Origin: Nocardioides sp. NBC_00368
GTDB lineage: Bacteria; Actinomycetota; Actinomycetes; Propionibacteriales; Nocardioidaceae
Assembly (NCBI RefSeq): GCF_036090055.1
Contig: NZ_CP107970.1
Span: 2,730,501-2,794,500 of the forward strand
DNA length: 64,000 nt
Reading direction: 5' to 3'
This document shows, piece by piece, positions 1 to 8,018 of this stretch (positions are counted from its first letter, which is position 1; every line of letters begins with the position of its first letter). The notes under the pieces are model-generated. The model worked only from the letters and a program-made list of their open reading frames with translations. It ran no database searches and had not been told where the DNA came from. Made by a program: the position numbers and the translations under genes.

Positions 1-1107
1 CGCATCGTCGGACTGCTGATCTTCGCCTACTTCGTGCTCGTCGCCTTCGCCGGCTCCGACAACGCCCTCAACCCCATCTTCGGGATGACGTACGTCTGGA
101 TCTGGGTCGGGCTCGTCCCGTTCTCGCTCCTGTTCGGACCGGTCTGGAAAGCGATCAGCCCGGCCCGCACGTTCGTGGCCGGACTGACCTGGCTGCGTGG
201 GGAGGGCGATCCCCCGCTCCGGCTGCCCGAGCGCCTCGGCTACTGGCCGGCGGCGTTCACGCTGCTCGCCTTCGCCTGGCTCGAGCTGGTCTATCCGGAG
301 AACAACTACCTCGGCCCCGTACGCCTCTGGCTGGCCGTCTACCTGGCCGTGATGATCCTCGGCGGCGTGCTCTTCGGCGAGGAGTTCCTGGAGCGCTGCG
401 ACCCGTTCGAGGTCTACTCGTCGCTGACCGCGAAGCTGTCGGTGTGGGGGCGTACGCAGGCCGGCAACCTGGTCCTGCGCACCCCGCTCGGCAACCTCGA
501 CACCCTGCGTCCGGCGCCGGGCCTGGTCGCGGTCGTCTCCGTGCTGTTCGGCACCATCGTCTACGACTCCTACCGGGAGTCGCCGCCCTGGCTCCAGATC
601 GTGCAGAGCCCGGAGATCTCAGGTGGCACCGCCTACCTGATCAGCAACCTCGCGCTGATCTCGTTCCCGCTGATCGTGGCCGGGTTCTACTGCGCCGGGA
701 CGATGCTGACCGGCGTCGGTGACGTGCCGCGCCGAGCCCTGCCCGCCGAGCTGGCTCCCTCGATCGTGCCGATCATCGTCGGCTACGTCGTGGCGCACTA
801 TCTCAGCTACTTCTGGGAGAGCGGGCTGGCAACGCTGCGCAACGCATCGGATCCGCTGGGAAACGGAGGCGACTGGTTCGGAACGGCCGACCTCCCGGTC
901 TCCTACTTCTTCGCCTTCCACGCCACGCTGCTGGCCGTCATCAAGGTGGCCGCGGTGATCATCGGTCACGTGCTCGGCGTCTGGTCGGCCCATATCCGGG
1001 CGCTCCAGGTGCTTCCCAAGCAGCATCTGGTGACTGGGCAGGTGCCGCTTCTGGTGACGATGGTCGGCTTCACTGTTGGCGGGTTGTATCTCTTGTTCGC
1101 TGCCTAG
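1..1107 (+). CDS. Polytopic membrane protein, 5' truncated by the window edge
   Basis: The reading frame is open from base 1 and ends at TAG 1105-1107, so the true start lies upstream; an internal GTG at 34 is probably not the start. The visible 368 residues hold about seven or eight hydrophobic segments separated by short loops. One longer soluble loop follows the GEEFLERCDPFEVYSSLT stretch, a pattern I recall in a conserved actinobacterial membrane family. Relatives often carry the database name fenitrothion hydrolase; I regard that as a transferred label, and no hydrolase motif is visible. The neighbour downstream is a small DNA-binding protein on the same strand after a 120-bp gap. The function is unknown. 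Confidence 0.75.
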   Translation, partial: RIVGLLIFAYFVLVAFAGSDNALNPIFGMTYVWIWVGLVPFSLLFGPVWKAISPARTFVAGLTWLRGEGDPPLRLPERLGYWPAAFTLLAFAWLELVYPENNYLGPVRLWLAVYLAVMILGGVLFGEEFLERCDPFEVYSSLTAKLSVWGRTQAGNLVLRTPLGNLDTLRPAPGLVAVVSVLFGTIVYDSYRESPPWLQIVQSPEISGGTAYLISNLALISFPLIVAGFYCAGTMLTGVGDVPRRALPAELAPSIVPIIVGYVVAHYLSYFWESGLATLRNASDPLGNGGDWFGTADLPVSYFFAFHATLLAVIKVAAVIIGHVLGVWSAHIRALQVLPKQHLVTGQVPLLVTMVGFTVGGLYLLFAA

Positions 1108-1230
1108 CGCGACTCTGCTTCACGGTTCACCCACCACGCATCCACAAAGCAGCGCAACACTACCTAAAGCGGGCTAACAGGTTTGCGCGATGGTTTACGG
1201 CCGCTTGCCAAGTCTGGGAGACTGATCCTT

Positions 1231-1491
1231 ATGTCTGGTACCCCCCGCTTCCTGACTCTTGCCGACGTGGCCGAGGTGCTCAACACCTCGAGCGCACAGG
1301 TCTATGCCCTTGTCCGCCGTGGTGAGCTCCCCGCCATCAAGATCGGCGGCCGCGGCCAGTGGCGTGTCGAGGCCAGTGTCCTCGAGAAGTTCATCGATGA
1401 CATGTACTCGCAGACCAAGGCCTTCGTGGCCGACCACCCGTTCGTCGAGGCCGAGGGCGCTGCGCCCGCCGCCACGCCGGACGCTTCTTGA
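1231..1491 (+). CDS. Small helix-turn-helix (excisionase/MerR-type) DNA-binding protein
   Basis: An 86-residue protein starting at ATG 1231, with a GGGAG Shine-Dalgarno sequence about 10 bases upstream. Residues 6-55 fit the excisionase-type winged helix (FLTLADVAEVLNTSSAQVYA, then LVRRGELPAIKIGGRGQWRV). Here the second helix contacts DNA and the GGRGQWR turn forms the wing. The tail after residue 58 is acidic and alanine/proline rich. The fold resembles BldC-like and other stand-alone actinobacterial regulators, but the targets cannot be read from the sequence. No phage or integrase gene lies nearby, so a regulatory role is likelier than prophage excision. It converges on htrA across a hairpin terminator. 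Confidence 0.85.
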   Translation: MSGTPRFLTLADVAEVLNTSSAQVYALVRRGELPAIKIGGRGQWRVEASVLEKFIDDMYSQTKAFVADHPFVEAEGAAPAATPDAS

Positions 1492-1536
1492 GTCACAGCA
1501 TCCTCAACCCCCACAACTAAACCTTCCCCACAACAA

Positions 1537-1584
1537 CGCGAAGAGCTGCCGGGCATCGCGCCCAGCAGCTCTTCGCGTCTTTTC
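1537..1584 (+). terminator. Rho-independent terminator between the HTH gene and htrA
   Basis: A perfect 13-bp inverted repeat (arms CGCGAAGAGCTGC at 1537-1549 and its complement at 1565-1577) with a 15-base loop is followed by TCTTTTCG. It sits 46 bases after the HTH stop codon and 8 bases beyond the htrA stop, so it probably serves the plus-strand gene and may also stop convergent transcription. Confidence 0.85.
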
Positions 1585-1591
1585 GCCCGTC

Positions 1592-3001
1592 TCAGGCGAG
1601 GTTCTCGGTCTGTGCCTCCAGCTTGATCTTGAGCTCGTGGCGGGCGCCGTTGCGCATCACCGTGAACTCGATCGTCTCGCCCGGCTGGTGAGCGCGGATG
1701 GCGACGATCATGCCGATCCCGTCGGTGACGGTGACGTCTCCCACCTTGGTGACCCGGTCACCGTCCTTGAGGCCGCCGGCGGCCGCCGGCGAACCCGCCT
1801 CGACCACCGAGATCAACGCTCCGTCGTGGTCGACGGCCTGGACGTCGACGGAGGCTCCCACGATCGGGTAGGTCGCCTTGCCGGTCTTGAGGATCTGCGC
1901 GGCGGTCACCTTGACCTGGTCGATCGGGATCGCGAAGCCGACACCGATGCTGCCGCCCTCGCCACCCTCTCCCCCGCCAGCGGTCGCGATCGCCGAGTTG
2001 ACCCCGATGACCTGACCGACGAGGTTGACGAGCGGGCCACCGGAGTTGCCGGGGTTGATCGCCGCGTCGGTCTGGACGGCGTTGATGTAGGAGGTGTCGT
2101 CCTCGGTCTGTCCGGTGCTCACCGGACGCTGGAGCGCACTCACGATGCCCGAGGTCACCGTCGAGCTGAGCCCCAGGGGCGAGCCGATGGCCACGACCCC
2201 CTCACCGATCCTCAGCCTCGAGGTGCTGCCCAGAGACGCGGGCTCGAGCTCCTTGACCTCCGGCACGTCGAGCACCGCGAGGTCGTAGACCGCGCTGCGC
2301 CCGACCACGTCAGCCTTGTAGCGGCGGCCCTTGTGGTCGACCACCTCGATGCTGCCCTTGGCCTTGGCCGCGTCGGCGACGACGTGGTTGTTGGTCACCA
2401 CGTGGCCGTTGCGGTCGAAGACGAACCCGGAGCCGGTCGCGGCATCCTCGACACCCTGGTATTCGGCGAAGATCTGCACCGTCGAGGGCAGCAGCGTCGC
2501 GGCCACCTTCACGATGTTGGCGTCGTCGCCCGTCAGGGGCGCGTCGGTCTCGATCGAGCCGGGGTCGAGCCCACCGCCGGCCAGGCTGGACATGTCGTCC
2601 TGGTCCTCGAGCACGCCACCCGCGTAGCCACCCAGCACGCCGAGCAGGAACGCGACGGCGGCCGCGAGCGCCCAGATCGGGCCCGGAACGCGACGGCGCT
2701 GTGTCGAGTCGGGCCTGAACGCCGGTGCAGGCGGCGGGACCGGCGGGCCGTCGAACCCGGGGAGCGAGGGGCCCGGCGGTGGCGGCGACTGAGGCGGAGG
2801 GGTGACGGCACCCGGGCCCGGCGCGACGGGGGGCGCAGGCATGGCCGGAAGCGGCACCTCAGCCGTGTCGCGCTCGTCGTCGACGGCGTTCTCGGCGTTG
2901 TCGGGGGACGACTGCCCGGCCGGGGGCACGTTCGGTACGTTGGTCGGCGGTGCCCAACGGGAGATCGGCCGCGACTGGTCGTCTTGTGGTTCCTGCGTCA
3001 C
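1592..3001 (-). CDS. htrA: HtrA/DegP-like membrane-anchored serine protease with PDZ domain
   Basis: A 469-residue protein read from GTG 3001, preceded by GGGAAG at 10 bases. An in-frame ATG at 3010 lies only 1 base from that sequence and is less likely. Order: a proline-rich cytoplasmic segment (1-105), one transmembrane helix (about 108-130), a trypsin-like domain with the triad His206 (TNNHVV), Asp240 (YDLAV) and Ser320 (NPGNSGGP), and a C-terminal PDZ domain (about 375-460). Such proteases degrade or refold damaged extracytoplasmic proteins. It is the last gene of the sigE-rseA-htrA operon, the order known from M. tuberculosis Rv1221-Rv1223, which supports an envelope-stress role. It lies 70 bp after rseA. 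Confidence 0.93.
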   Translation of the reverse strand: MTQEPQDDQSRPISRWAPPTNVPNVPPAGQSSPDNAENAVDDERDTAEVPLPAMPAPPVAPGPGAVTPPPQSPPPPGPSLPGFDGPPVPPPAPAFRPDSTQRRRVPGPIWALAAAVAFLLGVLGGYAGGVLEDQDDMSSLAGGGLDPGSIETDAPLTGDDANIVKVAATLLPSTVQIFAEYQGVEDAATGSGFVFDRNGHVVTNNHVVADAAKAKGSIEVVDHKGRRYKADVVGRSAVYDLAVLDVPEVKELEPASLGSTSRLRIGEGVVAIGSPLGLSSTVTSGIVSALQRPVSTGQTEDDTSYINAVQTDAAINPGNSGGPLVNLVGQVIGVNSAIATAGGGEGGEGGSIGVGFAIPIDQVKVTAAQILKTGKATYPIVGASVDVQAVDHDGALISVVEAGSPAAAGGLKDGDRVTKVGDVTVTDGIGMIVAIRAHQPGETIEFTVMRNGARHELKIKLEAQTENLA

Positions 3002-3071
3002 AACACCCATTCTTCCCACTCGCCCCAACAATGGGCAGCCGGGGTCTCGTGAGGTGTCGCTGTGTCGTCGG

Positions 3072-3554
3072 TCAGCGGCGCACGTGCGCGACGACCGGGG
3101 CACCCGGGACCTGGGTGACCGAGGTGACCGGCAGGTTCCGCGGGACCGGCGCGTCGGCGGGCGCGGCCGCGAAGGCGAACATGCCGAACACGGCGGCACC
3201 CACGGCACCGCCACCGGCGGCAACCATCACCAACGTACGCCGCACGGACCGGGGGTCGGAGTAGGTCTCGCCGAGGCGATGTCCTGAGCTTGTCGAAGGG
3301 TCGTCGGTGGGCCACATGGAGGCGGCCATGACTCCACCGCGGAGCGATCCCTTGAGGTCGGCCGGGGCCGAGACGCCGGGATCGACGCTGAGCCCGGCCA
3401 GGCGCCGCTTGAGCCAGCCCTCACGCTCGACGAGGCGCCGGCAGGCGCAGCACTCGTGCACGTGGGCCCAGGCCCGCTCCTCCTCCGCTTCGGGGAGCTG
3501 GCCGTCGAGCAGCGCGCTGGTGCGCGCGCCGAGGTGGTTGCCCAGAAAACTCAT
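3072..3554 (-). CDS. rseA: Anti-sigma factor RseA-like (zinc-finger, membrane anchored)
   Basis: A 160-residue protein starting at ATG 3554, which overlaps the sigE stop codon by four bases (ATGA), so the pair is translationally coupled. Residues 1-55 form a ZAS-type anti-sigma domain with the H-x3-C-x2-C signature in HVHECCACRR. A hydrophobic helix (TLVMVAAGGGAVGAAVFGMF) near residue 115 suggests a membrane anchor. The linker carries the residues DPSTSSG, encoded by a CCTTCGACAAGCTCAGG-type palindromic repeat inserted at 3283-3300. It presumably holds SigE inactive until envelope stress. An earlier start at 3569 would lie inside sigE and is not needed. Confidence 0.9.
   Translation of the reverse strand: MSFLGNHLGARTSALLDGQLPEAEEERAWAHVHECCACRRLVEREGWLKRRLAGLSVDPGVSAPADLKGSLRGGVMAASMWPTDDPSTSSGHRLGETYSDPRSVRRTLVMVAAGGGAVGAAVFGMFAFAAAPADAPVPRNLPVTSVTQVPGAPVVAHVRR
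3283..3300. repeat. Short dispersed palindrome-type repeat inside rseA
   Basis: The sequence CCTGAGCTTGTCGAAGGG (on the minus strand CCCTTCGACAAGCTCAGG) lies in frame inside the linker of the anti-sigma factor and encodes DPSTSSG. Related TCTCGACAGGCTCGACC-type sequences occur at 34618-34643 and 34965-35011. It looks like a mobile extragenic-palindrome-type element tolerated in a disordered protein segment. Confidence 0.6.
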
Positions 3555-4150
3555 GAAGCCCCGCCCCACAACACCTTGGGCCCGGAGTGACGCAACCGTC
3601 CGCCGCGCGGGGCGCGGTGGGCGAGAGCGTCACGGAGCATCGCCCGGCCGCGGTGGATCCGCGATCGGACGGTGCCGAGCTTGGCACCGAGGATCTCCGA
3701 GATCTCCTCGTAGGAGAGCCCCTCCACGTCACAGAGCACGACCGCGGCCCGGAAGTCGGGCGGCAGCGTGGCCAAGGCGCGCTCGATGTCGTCGTCGAAG
3801 CGCTGGTCGGTGTAGGCCAGGTCCGGCGTCGGGCCGTTGCTCGTCAGGCGCGAGGCGCGCTCGTCGGAGAGGGCATCGAAGCGGATCCGCTGCTTGCGGC
3901 GGGCCTGGTCCAGGAAGAGGTTGGTGGTGATCCGGTGCAGCCAGCCCTCGAAGGTGCCGGGGCTGTAGGTGTCGAGAGAGCGGAAGACGCGTACGAAGAC
4001 CTCTTGGGTGAGGTCCTCCGCGTCGGGGCGGTTGCCGGTAAGACGGTAGGCGAGCCGGTAGACCCGGTCGGAGTGCTTCTCCACGATCTCGTCCCACGAC
4101 GGCACACCCGGCTCTGGAGTCGGGGTCTCGGTCGTGGGCTGCGCGGTCAT
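3551..4150 (-). CDS. sigE: ECF RNA polymerase sigma factor SigE
   Basis: A 199-residue group 4 sigma factor. ATG 4150 is chosen because AGGAG stands five bases before it; an ATG at 4183 has its GGAG too close. Sigma-2 region: VYRLAYRLTGNRPDAEDLTQEVFVRVFRS-type sequence with the FEGWLHRITTNLFLDQARR core. Sigma-4 region: LPPDFRAAVVLCDVEGLSYE followed by a helix-turn-helix ending in GTVRSRIHRGR. The whole closely matches what I recall of mycobacterial SigE. It heads the sigE-rseA-htrA operon and is presumably held by RseA. The divergent O-methyltransferase upstream is also found next to sigE in mycobacteria. Confidence 0.93.
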   Translation of the reverse strand: MTAQPTTETPTPEPGVPSWDEIVEKHSDRVYRLAYRLTGNRPDAEDLTQEVFVRVFRSLDTYSPGTFEGWLHRITTNLFLDQARRKQRIRFDALSDERASRLTSNGPTPDLAYTDQRFDDDIERALATLPPDFRAAVVLCDVEGLSYEEISEILGAKLGTVRSRIHRGRAMLRDALAHRAPRGGRLRHSGPKVLWGGAS

Positions 4151-4325
4151 GGTGCTCCTGCCTGTCTCGCTGATCGCTGACATCTCCTACGGTAGATCTC
4201 CTGGACCTGGAAGGGCTGAGAGTTGCCTGTGAGGCTCCTATTTTTCCTCTTCCTGTCACCGTTCAACGCACAAGTTGGATCAGGCGTTCCCGCGCCGTTG
4301 AGGGAAACACGTTAGGTTTTGCGGT
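4151..4325. promoter_or_regulatory. Divergent promoter region of sigE and the O-methyltransferase gene
   Basis: This 175-bp gap must hold the promoters of two diverging genes. A pyrimidine-rich stretch lies near 4230-4255, and a GGGAAACACGTTAGG sequence lies about 20 bases before the methyltransferase start. I cannot assign a sigma factor to either promoter with confidence. Confidence 0.4.
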
Positions 4326-4961
4326 GTGACCAGCCCTGTCTCGACCGCAAGTTGGACCTACGCCGACGAGTACGTCGCGGAGGACGACCTCCTCGCAGCC
4401 GCCCGTTCCCGGGCCGAGGAGGTCGGAGTCGCACCGATCGGGCCGGGCGGTGGCGCCACGCTCCGCTTCCTCGCCTCCGTCCTGGACGCCAAGAACGTCG
4501 TCGAGGTCGGCACCGGCACCGGCGTCTCCGGGCTGTGGCTGCTGCGCGGCATGCGCTCCGACGGAGTGCTGACCACCGTCGACATCGAGACCGAGCACCA
4601 GCGGCTGGCCCGCCAGAGCTTCACCGAGGCCGGCTTCGGCCAGCGGCAGGCACGCTGCATCGCCGGCGCCGCCCTCGACGTGCTCCCCCGCCTCACCGAC
4701 GACCACTACGACATCGTCTTCGTCGACGGTGACAAGACGGAATACTCGGCCTATCTCAAGGAGGCGCTGCGCCTCCTGCGTCCCGGCGGCGTGGTCGCCT
4801 TCGACAACGCGCTGTGGCACGACCGTGTGGCCGACCCGTCCGTTCGTGACGAGGAGACCGCCACCATCCGCGAGCTCAACCAGCAGGTCGCCGACAACGA
4901 CGACCTGATCCCGCTGCTGCTCCCGGTCGGCGACGGCCTCCTGCTCGCCCGCAAGATCTAG
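4326..4961 (+). CDS. Class I SAM-dependent O-methyltransferase (Rv1220c-like)
   Basis: A 211-residue protein from GTG 4326, ending in TAG 4959-4961. It has the family features of caffeoyl-CoA/catechol-type O-methyltransferases: motif I VVEVGTGTGVSGLWLL (about 59-74), an acidic loop TTVDIE, the metal/catalytic stretch DIVFVDGDKTEY, and a late YLKEALRLLRPGGVVAFDN segment. It would transfer a methyl group from S-adenosylmethionine to a hydroxyl group; the substrate is unknown. M. tuberculosis has a homologous gene divergent from sigE, so the arrangement is conserved. An IS481 element has inserted directly after its stop codon, leaving the reading frame intact but probably removing its native downstream sequence. 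Confidence 0.88.
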   Translation: MTSPVSTASWTYADEYVAEDDLLAAARSRAEEVGVAPIGPGGGATLRFLASVLDAKNVVEVGTGTGVSGLWLLRGMRSDGVLTTVDIETEHQRLARQSFTEAGFGQRQARCIAGAALDVLPRLTDDHYDIVFVDGDKTEYSAYLKEALRLLRPGGVVAFDNALWHDRVADPSVRDEETATIRELNQQVADNDDLIPLLLPVGDGLLLARKI

Positions 4962-4962
4962 C

Positions 4963-6055
4963 TGTACTCGGCCATGAGGTTGGTGACACTCCGGGTCGGT
5001 TGTTGACGTAGCGAAGACCTCCGGGTGCGGTGGTTGCTGTCTAGGTCATCCACCGTCCGGAGGTCTTCGTGTCCCACCGTAATGCCCGGCTGAACTTTCG
5101 TGGCCGGCAACTCTTGGTCCAGCGAGTCGTCGAGGACGACTGGGCCGTCGCGCACGCAGCCAAGGCCCAAGGCGTCTCGCGCCAGTGCGCGCACCGCTGG
5201 ATCGCCCGGTTCCGTGCCGAAGGCGAAGCCGGTCTACACGACCGGTCCTCGCGTCCCCACCACTGCCCGAATCAGACACCGGCCGAAGTCGAGGAAGCGA
5301 TCGTGGTCAAGCGCCACCAAGAGCGCCGCGGCCAGGACTGGCTCGGGCCCGAACTCGGTGTCCCAGCACGGACCGTGGGCCGGGTCCTACGCCGCCACCG
5401 CGTCCCGTACCTGCGTGAGTGTGACCCGTTGACCGGGGAGGTCATCCGGGCCTCGAAGACCACCACGGTGCGCTACGAACGCGACCGGCCCGGTGAGCTG
5501 GTCCATGTCGACGTCAAGAAGATCGGCAAGATCCCCGACGGCGGCGGCTGGAAGGCCCACGGCCGTCAGATGGGGTCAACCTGGGCCAAGAAACAGGCCC
5601 GGATCGGCTACGACTACGTGCACTCGATGGTCGATGACCACTCCCGAGTGGCCTACTCCGAAATCCTGCCCGACGAGAAAGGCCCCACCTGCGCAGGGTT
5701 CATCCGCCGGGCCGCCGACTACTTCGCGGCCCACGGCATCACCCGCATCGAGCGGGTCATCACCGACAACCACTTCTCCTACCGCAGATCCAACGACGTG
5801 GCTGAGGCGATCACCACGCTGGGAGCCAAGCACAAGTTCATCAAGCCCCATTGCCCCTGGCAGAACGGCAAGGTCGAAAGATACAACCGCACCCTGGCGA
5901 CCGAGTGGGCCTACCGCCAGGTCTACCTCACCAACACCGACCGAGCCGCCGCGCTTTCCCCATGGCTCGAGTGCTACAACACTGTTCGACGCCACAGCGC
6001 ACTCGCAGGACTCCCACCGATCAGCCGACTGTCACCAACGTGATGGCCGAGTACA
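4963..6055. mobile_element. IS481-family insertion sequence, complete
   Basis: A 1093-bp element. The left end begins TGTACTCGGCCATGAGG and the right end, read inward, begins TGTACTCGGCCATCACG, giving terminal inverted repeats of about 28 bp with four mismatches. The flanks show a perfect 6-bp target duplication TCTAGC (4957-4962 and 6056-6061). The left copy contains the TAG stop of the upstream methyltransferase gene, and the transposase stop codon lies inside the right terminal repeat. Intact ends, intact transposase and a perfect duplication suggest recent insertion. Confidence 0.95.
5069..6043 (+). CDS. IS481-family DDE transposase
   Basis: A 324-residue protein from GTG 5069. The N-terminal part (residues 1-70) holds helix-turn-helix segments typical of the family (VAHAAKAQGVSRQCAHRWIARF). 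The integrase core follows, with the first Asp in LVHVDVKK, the second in RVITDNHFSYR, and the Glu in the C-terminal PWQNGKVERYNRTL segment; RRHSALAGLPP closes the protein, as in other IS481 transposases. It catalyses cut/strand transfer of the element that carries it. No frameshift or stop is seen, so it may be active. Confidence 0.95.
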   Translation: MSHRNARLNFRGRQLLVQRVVEDDWAVAHAAKAQGVSRQCAHRWIARFRAEGEAGLHDRSSRPHHCPNQTPAEVEEAIVVKRHQERRGQDWLGPELGVPARTVGRVLRRHRVPYLRECDPLTGEVIRASKTTTVRYERDRPGELVHVDVKKIGKIPDGGGWKAHGRQMGSTWAKKQARIGYDYVHSMVDDHSRVAYSEILPDEKGPTCAGFIRRAADYFAAHGITRIERVITDNHFSYRRSNDVAEAITTLGAKHKFIKPHCPWQNGKVERYNRTLATEWAYRQVYLTNTDRAAALSPWLECYNTVRRHSALAGLPPISRLSPT

Positions 6056-6112
6056 TCTAGCCGCGCCGGCCGAGGCGTCACTCGCGTCAGCCGAGTGGTC
6101 GCGTACGTGCCA

Positions 6113-6153
6113 TCTCGGCCGACGTAGGTGACCTCTCGGCCGACGGGGGTGAC
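6113..6153. repeat. Two tandem 21-bp units downstream of the IS element
   Basis: TCTCGGCCGACGTAGGTGAC (6113-6132) is followed by TCTCGGCCGACGGGGGTGAC (6134-6153); the units differ at two positions. They lie between the IS right end and the 3' end of the aminopeptidase gene. No function is evident. Confidence 0.6.
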
Positions 6154-6159
6154 TTCTCG

Positions 6160-7698
6160 TCAGGAACCTACGCCGGCCAGCGGGTCCGCGCCGGCGAGCC
6201 AGGTGAGCAGCACTCGGGCACCGAAGCCGGTGGGTCCGGGGGTGAGCTCGTGGACGTCGGCATAGGCATCGCCGCAGGCCACGTCGAGGTGGGCCCACGG
6301 GATGCCGCCGGTGAAGTGGTGCAGGAAGAGCGCGGCGGTGATGGCGCCGGGGCCACCAGGGGCGTTGTCGGCGTCGGCGACCTTCGAGGCGAGCTTCTCC
6401 TCGTAGTCCGCAGCCAGCGGCATCCGCCACAGCGTCTCGCCGGAGCGCTCCGACGCCTCTTTCAGCTGGGTCGACAACGCGTCGTCGTCGGCGAAGTAGC
6501 CGGCCATCGTCTGTCCGAGCGCCACCCGCATCGCACCGGTCAGGGTGGCGATGTCGACCAGCGCGGCAGGTTTGATCTTGTCCACGGCGTACGCCATCGC
6601 GTCAGCCAGCACGAGACGGCCCTCGGCGTCGGTGTTGGTGACCTCGGAGGTGCGGCCGCCGTAGTGGGTGACCACGTCGCCGGGGCGCAGCGCGGAGCCG
6701 GAGATGGCGTTCTCCGCGGCGGCGATGAGCCCGACGACCTTGACCGGGCAGCCGATCTCGGCGAGCGCCGACATCACTGCGAGCACCACGGCGCCGCCGG
6801 TCATGTCACGCTTCATGTTGATCATGCCGTCACCGGGCTTGATGTTGAGCCCGCCGGTGTCGAAGGTGATGCCCTTGCCGACCAGCACCACCGTCGGCGT
6901 CCTCCGACCGGCCTTGCGGGGCGCGTAGTCGAGCCGGATCAGCCTCGGCGGGGTCGCCGACCCCTGGCCGACCGCGACGATGCCCCCGAAGCCCTCCGCG
7001 GCGAGCTGTTCCTCGCCCCAGACGGTGACCTTCAGGCCGGTCTCCGCACCCAGGGCCGTGGCCTGCTCGGCGAGCCAGCCAGGGTTCTTGAGATTGCTCG
7101 GGACCGTGGCGAAGAATCGCGCGCGCCAGCCGGCGCGCGCGATCGCCTGAGCCCGGTCCAACGCTGCCGCCTGGTCGTCGCCGAGGTCGGCCAGGGTGAT
7201 CGTCTCCACCGGCGTCCACGGCGCTCCCTCGGAGCGCCAGTGGAAGAGGAAGGAACCCAGCGTCGCGCCGGCCACGAACGGCTCCAGCCCGACCTCGGGA
7301 TCGACTGCCGGAATGGTCGTGACGACCTCTGACCGGTCACGCACGGCGCGAGCCAACGCGGCGCCCGCCCGCCGGAAGTCGTCGCAACGTTGCGCGCCGA
7401 CACCGATCAGGAGGATCCGTCGCAGGGCACCGGAGCCGGTGACGGCGTACGTCGTCACCTCACCGGCACTGCCGGTGGCACCTTCGAACTCGAGATGACC
7501 CAGAAGGTCGTGATCCTCGCCCAGGTCTGCGGCCCCAGGACCGATGACCAGCGCGTCCTCGCCGGGGATGACCGGAAGCGCGATGATCTCGGCATCGAGG
7601 CTCTCCGGACCGAGCGGGCTGAGCGTGAAGGTGGGCGGCCTGACCTGAGACGGCAGAGCCTGCGACGGCAGAGCCGGTGACGGCAGCGTTGTGGTCAT
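6160..7698 (-). CDS. pepA: Leucyl aminopeptidase (M17 family)
   Basis: A 512-residue cytosolic metalloaminopeptidase that removes N-terminal residues from peptides. The C-terminal catalytic domain shows the two-metal ligands and signature: VGKGITFDTGG (Lys275, Asp280), MKRDMTGG and NTDAEGRL (355-362). The N-terminal macrodomain-like part is present. The extreme N-terminus has a small repeat (PSPAL-PSQAL-PSQ) encoded by near-identical 15-base units, which may be translated or may indicate a later start. The upstream DUF3117 stop codon abuts the ATG directly, so the two are probably cotranscribed; no clear Shine-Dalgarno precedes this ATG. Confidence 0.92.
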   Translation of the reverse strand: MTTTLPSPALPSQALPSQVRPPTFTLSPLGPESLDAEIIALPVIPGEDALVIGPGAADLGEDHDLLGHLEFEGATGSAGEVTTYAVTGSGALRRILLIGVGAQRCDDFRRAGAALARAVRDRSEVVTTIPAVDPEVGLEPFVAGATLGSFLFHWRSEGAPWTPVETITLADLGDDQAAALDRAQAIARAGWRARFFATVPSNLKNPGWLAEQATALGAETGLKVTVWGEEQLAAEGFGGIVAVGQGSATPPRLIRLDYAPRKAGRRTPTVVLVGKGITFDTGGLNIKPGDGMINMKRDMTGGAVVLAVMSALAEIGCPVKVVGLIAAAENAISGSALRPGDVVTHYGGRTSEVTNTDAEGRLVLADAMAYAVDKIKPAALVDIATLTGAMRVALGQTMAGYFADDDALSTQLKEASERSGETLWRMPLAADYEEKLASKVADADNAPGGPGAITAALFLHHFTGGIPWAHLDVACGDAYADVHELTPGPTGFGARVLLTWLAGADPLAGVGS

Positions 7699-7872
7699 CT
7701 ACGCGTTCAGCCCGAGACCTTTGATCTCTTCGCCGAGCGCAGCGGCCTCTTCGGCGTTCAGTTCGACGACCAACCGGCCACCACCCTCGAGCGGGACGCG
7801 CATCACGATGCCCCGACCTTCCTTGGTGACCTCCAGCGGACCGTCTCCCGTCCGCGGCTTCATCGCCGCCAT
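7699..7872 (-). CDS. DUF3117 family protein (Rv1211-like)
   Basis: A 57-residue protein from ATG 7872, beginning MAAMKPRTGDGPLEVTKEGR, which is almost invariant in this actinobacterial family. It continues with VMRVPLEGGGRLVVEL and an AAALGEEIKG tail. An A/G-rich ribosome site (GGAAGAAGG) stands before the start. The function of DUF3117 is unknown; its strict conservation and small size suggest a binding partner role. The gene ends at the base next to the aminopeptidase start, implying one transcript. In mycobacteria the same protein is encoded near the LOG and dapE homologues, as here. Confidence 0.92.
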   Translation of the reverse strand: MAAMKPRTGDGPLEVTKEGRGIVMRVPLEGGGRLVVELNAEEAAALGEEIKGLGLNA

Positions 7873-8018
7873 GCGGCACCTTCTTCCGTGTCTCGCGTGT
7901 CGGCGCTCACCTGCCGGATGGCCTCGGAGCGCGCATTGCACGTCCATTATCCCTCATCAGGTCAGCAGACCTGACGGCAAGGTGGGAGTTTCGGCGGGTT
8001 GACCTGCCTTCGAACCTG

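Noticed and set aside
1..1107. Fenitrothion hydrolase as the name of the first gene
   Set aside because: The protein is a polytopic membrane protein without a hydrolase motif; the name appears to be passed on from database entries.
1231..1491. Prophage excisionase
   Set aside because: The fold is excisionase-like but no integrase, attachment repeats or phage genes are present within the window.
6113..6153. Tandem units beside the IS as part of the mobile element
   Set aside because: They lie outside the target duplication, so they belong to the chromosome rather than the element.
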